Assembly: GCF_009730915.1 (NCBI RefSeq)
Contig: NC_052489.1
Location: forward strand, 5,545,622-5,609,621
Length of the DNA: 64,000 nt
Direction of reading: 5' to 3'
DNA from: Dioscorea cayenensis subsp. rotundata
Lineage: Eukaryota > Streptophyta > Magnoliopsida > Dioscoreales > Dioscoreaceae
The translations under genes were made by a program, and so were the position numbers. Of the stretch, positions 51,334-62,751 are shown piece after piece (the first letter of the stretch is position 1; each line of letters begins with the position of its first letter). The notes under the pieces are model-generated. The model saw nothing but the letters and a program-made list of their open reading frames with translations, did not search any database and had not been told where the DNA came from.

Positions 51334-52570
51334 GATGCCGAGATTAAAATTGAAGGCTATGCAAGTAATCTGATCTGAAACAACTACCAGTAGCAATGCT
51401 GCAACATCAAATAAAGTTGAGATTTCATCTGCTCCAATGCCTGATGCTCAACCTTGCACCTCAACTCATTCATTAGATACTGATTCAAATTGCAATGGAG
51501 ATGATGAAAACCAAGACTATGGTAACATAATCGAAAATGCAACACTTACCACTATAGTGGTTAATGTAAACACAGGTATTTTGTGTAATTGATCTCTGAA
51601 TCCAACTTTTTGAATAATGGATTAAACCATTTTGTCTTGACGAATGGGCAAATTAATTGTTGCAGTTGACAATGTTGGCCGGCGTAAAGGAAGAGGACGA
51701 ACAACTTTGAAGGAGTTGTGGGCATTGCCTCTGGGAGAAACCGGCTTGGACAACCAACTGAGCCTGAGGCACAATTGTTTTCTTCATTTTTAGGTATGCT
51801 CGCTTGCTCTAGCTAGAAGATTGGTCTTCAATATGAGAGTTGGCATAAAGTGCCGAAAACATTGAAGGATGAAGTATTAAACTTCATCGAGGTATACTTT
51901 TATACTTAAATTTGTGTTATACATAAGGTGCTCTTCATTTACAAAACAATCTTATTAAGGTCATAATATTTGGTTGAAATTATTTTTGGTGGTCAAATAG
52001 ATGCGCTTTGTTCTTAAAATTTCAAAAGACTATGTGCTTAAGTCTTTGGGAAAGGAATTGTGGGACTACAAACATGATTTGAAGAAAAATAATATTTCAA
52101 AAGAGAGGATAGACTGCAAGCAAATAAAGAGAAGCATCCAAAAGGGACCATTAGCTAGCAATGGGAAGAGTTAGTTGACTTTTGGTACTCGAGGAAAGGA
52201 GAGGTTGGAATAATATATTGTTTCTTTTAAATGTAATAATCATGGTATCTTACATATGTAATTTAATGTACATGTTATTATGCAAGAATCAAAACAAGTT
52301 GGGGTTTCCTCAAGAAAGCAACAAAGTACACACACACCTATGGTTCAAAAAGTTTCACGAGAAAAGAAAAAGAAATAGTAACAAATTGCTAAGTCTTTCA
52401 AAATTCAATATTTGGTTACATATGAAGTTTTCCCAAGAGTATGCTTTGTTGTTAAACATTACTAATCTATGTTTTCTTAATTTAGGAGCTTAGAAGTGGA
52501 AAGAAAATGGGATGTTTTGAGATTTCAAAGCGACCCATACTAAAAAAGATTGATCATATTTGAATAAAGA
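51334..52570 (+). pseudogene. Second CACTA gene, Transposase_24 (TNPA/Ptta-like), broken
   Basis: A piece at 51667-51780 reads GRRKGRGRTTLKELWALPLGE after a clear CAG splice acceptor (51666). Downstream pieces read LKDEVLNFIE (about 51860) and FVLKISKDYVLKSLGKELWDYKHDLKK (52005-52090). This order matches the plant Transposase_24 family found as the second gene of CACTA elements. A leader exon may start at 51334 but has an in-frame stop (12 codons later). More pieces, such as GPNYNAFYTFLQQQFP, occur at about 52790-52850. Stops and frameshifts make it a pseudogene. Confidence 0.8.
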
Positions 52571-54176
52571 GACAGAAGACATTATGGAATTAAGTCTTTG
52601 GCCATTATTCTTCTTTTTATTACTTTCTTCACAAATGACATTTGTTAAAAGCCTTTTACCTAAATGTAGGAAAGGGAAAATGGAAAACTAGCTGAATATA
52701 AATCAATTGATGGGGATGAGAGAATGGTTAAAACAAAAATTTTGACTTAAGTGATTGGAAAAGAGTAACATGGCCGATTAAGAGGGCTTGGATTGGGTCC
52801 TAATTACAACGCTTTTTATACTTTCTTGCAACAACAATTCCCAAGAGCGACTATCCCCATGCCTAGCATAGGTGGATCATCTTCTCAATCGTAGGTATTT
52901 CAAACTTGTAAACTATATTATTATTTTCATTTATATATTTTAAACATGTAATTGTAGTTATTGCATAATCAATGCATCGGATCTCAGGCCCCGAGACTAA
53001 CACAGTTGGGTCTAGTGTGCATGTTCAGGTAATTGTACATTAAATGTATAATGGTGTGTTTGTCAACACCATCTTATACTGTAAATTATTCTTGCAGAAT
53101 CAAGCTTCTCGAGAGCAGTGATGCACTTCTAGGAGGTTCGATGATCAAGATCGATGAATATTTTATTCTTTTTCCCCCTTTTTTATGTAATTGTATGTGA
53201 ACTTTGAATGGTCTTGGTGTCTTTATGAGATTTTCTAACAATTTTACCTATCATATTTGGTTAAATACTTGTGATTGTCAATGAGATTCAAGATCTCTAA
53301 GTTGATTTATATATCTGTATGGCATTTAAATACATGAATGTACATTATTTATTGCTTTCATATTACCTTGAGGTTTAATTTGGGTTTTAGGTAATATTCA
53401 AGTTTATCACAGGTGTTAAGTGCAAAAAATATGACAAAACTATTACAAGATTTATCAAATTACTGGTATTTATTTAAAAACACCGGCATAATCAACAGAG
53501 AGTATATCAAACACCGGTTATTTTTGTGGTGTTTTCTTCAAAACACGCCGCCCCATTGCAGGAAATTTTTTACTAAAAACGCCGCAAATAAAACAAAAGT
53601 AATTTATTACACACAGTTCTTGTACCGGTGTTTATAAATAAAAACGCCGGGAATTTGGTGGCATTTATAGTTAGAACGCCGGTAAATCCTAGTTTTTCTC
53701 TGAGAATCGCCTACAACATTGGTGGCGTGCTATGTTCAAACGCCGCTGAAGTTACATCCATTTTAAGACAAAAATGCCACTAAATGCCGACATTGTTCTA
53801 GAAAACGCCGCCCCTTCAGTGACGTTAGATTTCCCGGCGTTTGCGCCTATGTTTTTCAAAATCGCCATGGAGTGATTTGGTGGCATTTCTAAATGCTGCC
53901 AGAGATCAATAAAAACACTGGGGAAAACCTAATATGTTGTAGTGGAATTATGCATTCTCAAAATAACTATTTTTTTTCTTAAGCTATTAGTTTATTGGTT
54001 ATTCTTGCTATCATATTTATTAGGTGCATTTCGATCCTATTCGAACTATGTGGCTAATTCACTTACTGAGTAATAGCATCACTCATCACTTTTCTTTTCC
54101 CTCCTCAGGTTGAGTAGTGCGTGCATTTCCTTGTGTTGGGAAGCTGCTTGTGCGTGTTGTTTTGGGTTGTAGGTCT

Positions 54177-54918
54177 TGTCATGCCTCGACCCACAAGCTC
54201 ACTGGATGCGACAACCCGAAGAGGGATACCCTGCCACTCAACCCTCAAGTCGTCGCAAAGCTTACCAAACAAACCTGGAATCATCAATAATAAACAGAAG
54301 TACAGAGCGGAGGAATACAAAGACATGCAGTGAAAATAACAACAACATCGAACAACGAATACAAAAAGGGAGATTCACAAACACGCAGGGAAGCAACAAT
54401 AACAACAGAAAATACTTATACACAAGAGTTTAGGAAGTGTTCAAACACATAACCATGCAACAGAGTTTTAAACATACTAGTGGATCCAAGACTCATAAAA
54501 CATGTTCATGACCAAAACAAACAACATACATGAACAGAAGGATGAATGCAAAAGGTAGGAGACTAGCAAATGTCCTGCACATTGGCATACTACTGGCTGC
54601 AATAACCTAGGAAGAAGAAAGAGGGGTGAGCAACCTAAGTCACTCAGTGAGTGGGTTAGCACAGCTCTGCAAGAATATACCAAAATACACGGTATAAATC
54701 ATCCAGATAAGGTTTTATCGATATACAAATAGTTTAGTAAATAAATACATATTATAGTAATCCTTAACACAATAGATAGTGCCAAGAAAGTCTTTTATCC
54801 AAACTAGGGTTTTTCAACAATAAATCCGAGAAATACCAAATACGGGCTTTATACTATAAACCAAGATGATCATTAAGCCAAGCCTTTTACAATAATACAT
54901 ATAGATTAGCATAGTTCC

Positions 54919-54966
<48 letters not shown>

Positions 54967-56874
54967 TTATAGCAAACTATATAATACGCGTTTCAAAATC
55001 CATAAAACATAAAATTCATTGTCAAATCAAATTTATGGGAGACTGTTTTCCTAAGAGCAACAGCTAGGATTCATCCCCCACCACAAACTCAAGATAATTA
55101 AACAAAAGAAACGCAACAAATTACTTCTCAAAACTCAACTGTTTAAAAAGCACACAAACTCTTTCTACCCAAATTGCAACGCACCCAGCAAGTAGTGGTT
55201 TAGAAAACTCTCTAAACTTTCGCCATGGTCATGGCTAGGTTCAGAGTTGTTAAGGTACTCATGCCCTTGACTATGACCCATCGGTCACCGTATGGTGACT
55301 CCGGTTCCCTGATGACTGTCCAATCAGGATCCTACACCCCTCCTGAATTGGTCGAAAGGATTAGCCGATCTTTCGTGCCACCTTAAAAGGCTGGCCATTA
55401 CTGTAGTAGGGTAACACCATCTAAGCCAAGTAATACAAGTATAACAACACACATAGTCCAATAGCTAGTACAATAATCAATATCCAAGAATAACTACTAT
55501 TTCCATAAGGAAATGATGAAAACACAAGCATATCCAAGTTTGTAAAGCAAATCAATTAACAATTTACAAAACAAGTATCATCCTGAAAATCCTTTCCTTT
55601 GAACAACAATATTTTGCAAATATGAAGCATCAATAAATAAACTCATTTCAAGTCAATCAAAGCCTCGATTCAACTATAAAAGCCAATAGAATTTAACTCA
55701 AGTAATAAAATATAATTATAGGTATTCTCCTAGTAGAATTATGCATAATTAATCCCACTCACAAAATAAATTGCCTAGGCTTTGTACACTATTACTCCTC
55801 GGCGATCTCTTTCCCTTTGAAAGAGGTTTCACCACCTAATTAAAAGAATGCAAAGTTTGAATAAAATAAGAAGTAAAAGGATGGAAGCTTAGAATGCAAG
55901 AATGCATGCCCTGATACACTAACCCTAAAACTATAAGGAAATGACACAAATTTTGGACCCAAAAGACCTCAAAATTAACAACAAACAATACCAAGGAAGT
56001 CCAGGCATCAAGATTTATACTTTGGAACAAGAATTTCAAGAAAAAGACAATTTGCTCTCGGTGCTACAAAAACCCCAAAATTCTAAGCATAAGGTCATTC
56101 AAGATTCAACAAATTTTGGGAAACAAACAAAAGAAACATACTCCAACAACCTTCTATACAACAATAAGAAGATAGTGCAAGAATCAAATCTCAAACATGC
56201 TTATTTAGCACAAGCACTAGGTTCATCTATCAGTGATGAAGAAAACAAGTAGAAAACATGAAGGAAATGGGGTGTTTACCTTGTTAGCTTCAATAGAGAA
56301 AGAGAAAGGAAAAAAAATGGAGCTTTAATCTATCAAGGAAAGAAACATCATCCAAGGCTTCTTTTTTCTCCAAGAGAAAAACAAAAAGGAAATGAAAGGA
56401 CAAGTATGACCTTGAAAAGGAAAGTATGATTTTTTGAAAGAACAAACATGGTGTTTGAAAGGACAAGCATAGCCTTGAAAAGGCAAGAAGCATGGCCTCT
56501 CATTTTAGCCCTTGGGGTTACTTTCGAAAAGCTCCTACACAAGAAATATACGCAAGAAAATAAGTCAGACATGATGGAGAAGTAAGGAGTCGAAATACCA
56601 CAGGTATGTACACATCTTTTGAAGCATGTTGTGTACGATACCCCCTTGTATAGACCGGATTTGTTGGGTTGTATGTTAGAGCTATATGTATCACCTTGCG
56701 TACTCATGTTATGGTTATATAAATATATTTATTGGGTTGTATGTTAGAGCTATATATATCACCTTGTGCACTCACGTTTTGGTTATATAAATATATCTAT
56801 AACTATGGTGTTCTTTCCAGGTTTTATTTTTGTTTGGTGTATTTCCTAACTGTAATTACATATAGGTTTGCTCA
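54177..56874 (-). mobile_element. Solo gypsy-type LTR (2698 bp, - strand) with GGTCT target duplication
   Basis: Read on -, it starts TGAGCAAACC and ends GGGTCGAGGCATGACA. GGTCT flanks both sides (54172-54176 and 56875-56879). Internal sequence CCGGAGTCACCATACGGTGA on - parallels the GC block of the gypsy LTR at 2036-4734. A (TG)n microsatellite (about 54923-54964) and a 68-bp tandem duplication (56664-56799) are inside. No primer site, interior or second LTR is present. Frames within it, such as 55941-56252 and 56348-56707, are not genes. Confidence 0.85.
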
Positions 56875-56965
56875 GGTCTTGCCTTGCTCTAATTCAGGGG
56901 AGGGCAGGGCGTGACGATGATGACGACAATAACACCACCACCAACAACAACAATAATAATAATAA

Positions 56966-57996
56966 TGATAAGTGGAGAGAGAATATATGAAACTTTTCTA
57001 TTATTAATTTCTCAAAATAATTCTTATATTTTATATATCATTCTCACACTCTCACACTTTCTCTCACTATGCACTACTTCTCTCTCTTGATGCCTACACT
57101 CACTCACTCAAGTTGCTTAGTGACTAGCTTGGCTTACACTCACACTTGCATGGTTGCCTAATGCTTTAACCCTTATTTATACCCATCATGAGGCGGTTAA
57201 TGAAGACTCTAGACACTAAATCGGTTGATGAACCCATTATTCAAGAAGCTTCAAAGAAAGTGCTGCATTCTAGAAGTCAAAGTCGGTGGCTTCATTACTC
57301 CCCCTCAGCACCATCTTACTTGAATTGCTGATTTACTATGTACTCCGAGTTGGGCACGCATTTCTTCAAACTTCTTTGTGTTGAGACCTTTAGTGAAGAT
57401 ATCAACAACTTGCTCTTCTGTGGGTGTTAGCTTCATGTGGATCTCACCTTGTAGCACTTTTTCTCTTAGGAAGTGGTAGTGCACCTCAATATGCTTGGTT
57501 CTAGCATGAAACATTGGATTTTCTGCTAGACACACTGCTGACCTGTTATCACAATGAAGTATTATCTGTTCAATCGGTTGGTGAAGACCTCTCAGTAATT
57601 GCATTAACCACATGCTTTATTGTGCTGCCATAGCTGCTGCTCTGATACCAAAATTGATAAGTGGAGAGACAATATATGAAACTTTTCTATTATTAATTTC
57701 TCAAAATAATTCTTATATTTTACATATCATTCTCACACTCTTACACTTTCTCTCACTATGCACTACTTCTCTCTCTTGATGCCTACATTCACTCTCTTGC
57801 TCTCACTCAAGTTGCTTAGTGGCTAGCTTAGCTTACACTGACACTTGCATGGTTGCCTAATGCTTTAACCCTTATTTATACCCATCATGAGGCGATTAAT
57901 GAAGACTCTAGATACTAAGTTGGTTGATGAACCCATTATTCAAGAAGCTTCAAAGAAGGTGCTGCATTCTAGAAGTCAAAGTCGGTGGCTTCATTA
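56966..57996 (-). mobile_element. Internally deleted Ty1/copia element with both LTRs
   Basis: LTRs 56966-57297 (332 bp) and 57655-57996 (342 bp, with a 10-bp insertion) flank only 357 bp. On -, the 5' LTR (right) is followed by primer site TGGTATCAGAGC (57650-57639), an ATGGCAGCACAA gag-like start, and then directly by the end of pol. A polypurine tract (GCTGAGGGGGAG) precedes the 3' LTR. AATAA flanks both sides but lies in an (AAT)n run, so the duplication is uncertain. Confidence 0.9.
57305..57613 (-). pseudogene. C-terminal RNase H remnant of copia polyprotein
   Basis: The - frame reads MWLMQLLRGLHQP..., IILHCDNRSAVCLAENP, RTKHIEVHYHFLREKV and VVDIFTKGLNTKKFEEMRAQLGV. This is the typical end of Ty1/copia RNase H, including the catalytic-region CDNRSA and HIEVHYHF. 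All upstream gag, protease, integrase and reverse transcriptase sequence is gone, so it is a remnant and not a gene. Confidence 0.92.
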
Positions 57997-58640
57997 AATA
58001 ATAATAATAATAATAATAATCAGGGGATTACAATGAGTGTTTGCCTCACCATTGAGAAGATCTTTAGCCTTTTTGTTAATTAAAAAAATGAAAATACTTT
58101 TAATTTCACAACAATGTAGAAAAAAAAGTCAAAACATTGTAGATTGGATATAAATTATATAAAAAAAATTCAAATTCAAATTATATCTCTAAAGTAATAT
58201 TTTTTTTGGCATTATTTATTTCAAATGTCTTCACAAATAATATTTTAAAGTAATAATTCTCTAATTTATATAACTTTTAATGAATATAAACTATTAAAAA
58301 ATTATTTAAAGCCAAACAGAAAACTTTGTTTTCCATCCTCAAGATAAAGTTTCAAGAAAAAAAAATCGTCATATCTCATAATTGTTTGGAGTTAATATTA
58401 TTGGTTGGAATGAAACTATTTAATAATACATATTCTTATTTAATTCTTTTTTACTTTTTCGTACCCTTGAAAGTAATTTTAATGATAAAAAAATGTTTAA
58501 TAATTTTAATTCAAAAGCAGATGATATCAACACTTTTTTTTAATAAATAATCAAACAACAAAATTATCTGGTAAAAAATATTTCATAAGCCTAACAAAAT
58601 ATTTCACCTTAACAAAATAAAATCTTTTTCAAGGGTGAAT
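57997..58640. other. AT-rich spacer
   Basis: It opens with an (AAT)n microsatellite (57997-58020). No gene or transposon end is recognised. Confidence 0.55.
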
Positions 58641-58964
58641 ATGCAATCTTGAGTTTTCGGGGGCTTATATGAAAAAAAAAAACAGAAAGCAAAACCCTGG
58701 TGATGGTGATCGGTGGAATCTGGAGAGGCCAAAACTCTCGTCTTGGCTCTCGACGATCAACAAGGGAACCAGATCCAAGTAGCGATCTCTTCACGATTGG
58801 TAAATCCTGATCTTTTCTTCGATTCATTGGAGCAATCTGTCATCTATTGTGATCGATTCCTTTGATTTCATAATCCTAGACATGTATGATTGGAATTGAT
58901 TGTTAAATTTGTTTGGAATGTATGAAATCTTTGTTTGTTGTTGATGTGGATTTGTTGGATTAGA

Positions 58965-61272
58965 ATGAGTAGGCCGGTGCCGAGGAGGGAGAGCCCATGG
59001 GGGTTGCCGGAGGGTGACACAAGGCAGCCTCAACCTCATCGGTGCAATGACCGGGCTGAGGATGTCATTCAGGTTTGGTTTGATAAGATCTTTGTGAAGT
59101 TGTTTGATGCTATTTATAACATGTTTTTTCTATCATTGAAACAGTAATTAGTACTTGTTGCTCAAATTTCATTCTTGCAAACTTTCAAGGTTTACTAGTA
59201 GTCACTTCACTTTATTGATCAAATTGATTATATAGTTTGTGACATTTGATGTTGTTCATAACATGTTTTTCTATCATTGAAAGAGTCATTAGTAGTTGTT
59301 GCTCGAATTTCATCCTTGCAAACTTTCAATGCTTATTAGTAGACACTTTACTGATCAAATTGATTATATATTTTGTGACAGTTGATGTTATTCATAATAT
59401 GCTTTTCTATCATTGAAAGAGTCATTAGTAGTTGTTGCTCGAGTTTCATGCTTGCAAACTTTCAATGCTTGCCAGTAGTCACTTGATTGATCAAGTACAG
59501 TCGAGAGATCCCTCTTATGGCAATTGTTAAAATTTTGTATCGTTTGGTTTTTTTTCCCTGAACTTTGTGGTTGGGGCATCCTATCCAGGGATCATGAATT
59601 GGTTTTATTACTGGGTGGATACTTTTATGCAAATAATGAAGAGATTGAGTAAATTGGTTGTCATTTTTTCACTGTATATGAGATAGAATGTTTGTAGAAC
59701 AATGTATTGCAATTTGAACAAAACAAGTGAAATTGGCTGCGAGGGCTTATTTCGCCCTCAACCCTTGGTACCCAAAAGAATGTACGAATAACCCCAAGGA
59801 TACAATGAAACCATCATTTAATTTTGTCTTGCACTTAATGAGTTTTGTTTCATATCGCAATATGGTTTATAATAAGTTCTTATATAAATTTGCTAGTGTC
59901 TTTCAATTCTAGGACACAACCTTAATGTTTTTTTTCATCATTAGACACAACCTTTGGTTAAGTTTTTTAAAGACACAACATTAACTTTAGTGTCTATTCA
60001 TCATTAGACACAACATTTAGTTAAGTGTCTTTCATAACTTTCATTTTGAAAATGCACTGACAATGTTTTCTATGATCAATAAATGTGTGGTAGTGTGCAT
60101 TTGTATATGTGCATGATATGTAGGAAGGACTAGATAGATGATTTATACTTTAGACAAAAAATCTCACTAAGATGATATAGAGCTTGTACTTAAGGCAAAT
60201 TTCCTTGAGCACCTCACCAACAAGATATTAGTCCTGTTGTTGCACCATTGCACTGTATGTTAATATTGTATGCCTAGTTCATGTACACAACACTCACTAA
60301 CTATCTTGGGTTTTGTCTTTCTGTGGTATTTTTATGATTAATCCACATATTAATGGAAAGTTTTTTTTTTTCACATTTTTAATTTTATGTAGCACAGCAC
60401 TTTTTGTCTATCTTGACAGTCACAAAATGTTCAGTTTCGGTGAAAAGGCTAGAAGAATATTATATAAGGTGTGACAGCTAAATTTCGATGCAAAGAGATT
60501 GTTTTTAATTCAAGAATTATTTTGACAGTTTGATTTTAAAGCTTTGCTTATTTTTTTTTCTAGGTTCACTGCATTTATCTTAATTTATTTTAATAAGCTT
60601 TGTTTGTTGTAAATTTTGTTGAGAAGTCATTTACTTTCATTTGCCTTAAGACTTTCAGATTGGTGCCCTAATAGATTTCACCTTCTTATATTGCCACAGG
60701 CTTGTTTTGAAGGAAATCCATTTAAAACAGTCCCAGGCCCTTTCAAACTCTTTTGGCGATGCATGCGTTCCAAGCCAGGGTATGTTAGCCTGTTAATTCA
60801 TATCAGGTTTGAAGATTTTAACTGGTGAAAGTAGATGCTCTAAATAAATAATCCTTGTTCAGTTGATTGTTACCTGATAGGCATATCAAACTTTAGATTT
60901 GGGTCTTGAATATAAATTTTAGATGTGGGTCTCTCTCTATTTGTTAGCTGCAGGAGTAGGTGCACTTGACTTTCTGGCCAGATAGCCAACATCATTATAA
61001 TCACATATGGATAATCAAAATTTGGTTGTTATAAACTCATTTTAAGGAAGCCTGGTTGCATTCTTTATTTCCAATTTATTTTTGACCCAAAAACTGTGTA
61101 AATGTAGGTTATATAATTAAATTTGAATAAATAAAGGCATGAGAGGTGATCTTTTTCCACACATACCTGTGCTCTGTTAATCAATCTTGTGTTTTGCAGG
61201 GAAGAGCCAACGGAACCTTTCTATTACTTGGAGCTGGAGCCGCCAATAAGGCAAGAGGTCAAACTTGAATAG
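58965..61272 (+). CDS. Conserved small plant protein of unknown function (86 aa)
   Basis: Three exons (58965-59072, 60700-60779, 61200-61272; introns 1627 and 420 bp, GT-AG) join in frame to 86 aa. The protein starts MSRPVPRRESPWGLPEGD and has the core ACFEGNPFKTVPGPFKLFW followed by RCMRSKPGEEPTEPF, ending in PPIRQEVKLE. I recognise this as a small protein strongly conserved among land plants and lacking a known domain. It has no signal peptide or membrane segment. The leader (about 58640-58964) probably contains an intron from GTAAAT at 58800 to TTAG at 58963, directly before the ATG. Function is unknown, and older labels for homologues should not be trusted. Splice junctions are supported by frame continuity across codons split at Gly. 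Confidence 0.88.
59105..59500 (+). repeat. Three tandem copies (about 140 bp) in intron 1 of the small gene
   Basis: Units start at 59105, 59247 and 59383 (spacing 142 and 136 bp). Each runs TGATG..ATTCATAACATG, TCTATCATTGAAAGAGTCATT, TTGTTGCTCGAATTTCAT, CTTGCAAACTTTCAATG and GATCAAATTGATTATAT. The third copy is truncated. The second and third are more alike than either is to the first. Confidence 0.92.
59910..60030. repeat. Short repeat cluster, possible MITE remnant
   Basis: TCATTAGACACAAC..TT..GTTAAGT occurs twice (about 59937 and 60001). GACACAAC/GTGTC arms also occur in inverted order (for example AGACAC...GTGTCT near 59975). No target duplication is visible. Confidence 0.4.
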
Positions 61273-61717
61273 CCGAGGAAGAGGAAAATTTCATGAATAA
61301 GCGGGCTAGTTTTTAGTGTGGTCTCAGCTGTTGATCTATGTTCATAGTCACAACTTTGAGCAATGCTTTTGTGTTAGTATCTGTCAAAACATTCCTGAAA
61401 GAACACCAATTCTGATTAGTACTGTTCAACAAAAGGGAAAAAAAAAGAATCTGGGCTCTTTACTGCATGCACTTTTTTGCCAATCATTGAGGCTAAATCT
61501 TGAAATATGATTGAATATTTTAAACAATTCATGAACCATAACAAACTGTAGTCTAAGGAAATTCATTGCTTATGTAACTTCTTTGAAGCAGAGGACTTCT
61601 GCCATATGACATGCTATGCAGAAGATAAATTAGCTTAGTTGCTTGGATAGGTGGGGTTTTTATTCATATTCCTGATAGGTGGCTTTTGTGTAAGTATTAT
61701 CATTTGTGTTACAAGGC

Positions 61718-62052
61718 GTTCATTTTGGAGGGAGTTATCTGAAGTGGGAAAATAGAAGAAGTGTCACTTCTCTAAAGTGAGGGGAAGTGATATCACTTTC
61801 AGTATTTTCTAGTGTTCATTTGTCGAAAAGTAAAAATAGAATCGGAGAATTCAAGTGTTGCATGGAGTTGTATGAGTTTAAAAAAAAATTTGGAAGTGAG
61901 AGGAAGTGAGTGTTTATAAATCGACTAACTTTTTTCATTTCAGTAAAAAAATATTAAAGTGGGTTTAGTTCAAAATCCATTTCAGTGAGGAAAGTGTTAC
62001 TTTAGACAGAAGTAGGAGAAGTGATATTTTCCCACTCCAGAACAAAATGAAC
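61718..62052. mobile_element. MITE-like element, 335 bp, with long imperfect terminal inverted repeats
   Basis: The left end GTTCATTTTGGAG...GTGGGAAAATA...CACTTCTC is matched inverted at the right end (GAGAAGTGATATTTTCCCAC...CAAAATGAAC). The superfamily is not clear because no target duplication is obvious. Confidence 0.7.
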
Positions 62053-62105
62053 ATAAAAAATTGAAGAGAAACCAGACAACTTTCTCCCACTTCCCCCGAA
62101 ATAAA

Positions 62106-62240
62106 AGTTCATTTGGGAAAAATACCATTCTCCTGAAGTGAGGGAAATTGATATTTTTATAGATTGGTTCACTCCCCCCATTTCAATAAAAAAAAATTCT
62201 GAAACAAGTTTAGTTCAAAATTCCCATTTAGTGTTAGTTT
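62106..62240. mobile_element. Diverged partial relative of the preceding MITE
   Basis: It shares GTTCATTTGGGAAAA and, further in, CATTTCAATAAAAAAA and GTTTAGTTCAAAATTCCCAT with the copy at 61918-61985. It is incomplete. Confidence 0.5.
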
Positions 62241-62751
62241 GGAGAGTTCCAAGGTTAACGTTTCAAAATTATGATGACGATTAATTCTTGGAATAATTGA
62301 AACTTCATAGTTCTTCAGAGAATATAGCAATAATAATCTTGTGGAGTTTATCATGCAATGACAATTTCATTAATACTAAAAAGCAAATTTACAGGAACAT
62401 GAAGCTATGGAGAAGGAACACAACACCGAAATTGTACTTTTCTTCACAAGATAAGTACTTAAAATATAGACTTGCAAACTTGGATATAAAATTGGAAACA
62501 AACAGCTTTCTTTCAGCCCCTTCATTTTTACCCTCTTAAGAAAATTTGATCTCACTCCTGCTCATCATCCTGCTTGTTAACAAGAGTTCCACATCCTGTG
62601 CTCTTTCTCCACAAAAAACTTAATCGAGTAAAATACCTTACAGCACAATGCTGAACTGCTTCATCAGAGTAACAGAAGCCTGTGTTTGATCATGAGAATT
62701 TTCGTTGTCGTCTTTTGGTTGATTAGCATATATCAATCAACTTCGTCAGAT

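Larger units (their letters stand above)
40070..53944 (+). mobile_element. CACTA (En/Spm) DNA transposon, 13.9 kb, complete ends
   Basis: It begins CACTACAGCATTATAGGG and ends in the inverted form CCTAATATGTTGTAGTG. The 3-bp target duplication GAA lies on both sides (40067-40069 and 53945-53947). Both subterminal regions (about 40080-40610 and 53440-53940) are crowded with AAATGCCG, AACGCCG and GGCGTTT motifs in both orientations, the usual transposase-binding subterminal repeats. The interior carries a decayed TNP2-type transposase and a second CACTA-type gene, both on +. Intact ends and target site suggest fairly recent movement, with transposase supplied by another copy. Confidence 0.95.
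38516..56916 (+). mobile_element. Gypsy-type LTR (+), probably solo, split by two later insertions
   Basis: Pieces 38516-40069, 53948-54176 and 56880-56916 together make about 1.8 kb once the CACTA element and a - strand solo LTR are removed. The sequence then reads on continuously and ends AGGTCT...GGGGAGGGCAGGGCGTGACG. It parallels the end of the gypsy LTR at the left of the window (GTAGGTCTG...GGGGTGGGTGTGACA). A block at 39780-39960 with GGGTCACCACGC resembles the GC block of that LTR. No primer site follows. The flanks ATAAT/ATGAT are a possible target duplication with one mismatch; the left boundary is the weakest part. Confidence 0.6.

Noticed and set aside
54105..54433. Three overlapping short frames
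   Set aside because: They read across the boundary and terminal part of the solo LTR; no gene.
55941..56252. 103-aa + frame rich in Asn/Gln/Lys
   Set aside because: Antisense to the - strand solo LTR, with no recognisable family.
54177..56916. Taking 54177-56916 as one - strand LTR ending at GTGACG
   Set aside because: The GGTCT repeat and TG...CA boundaries place the end at 56874; the last 37 bases belong to the + strand LTR that was split.
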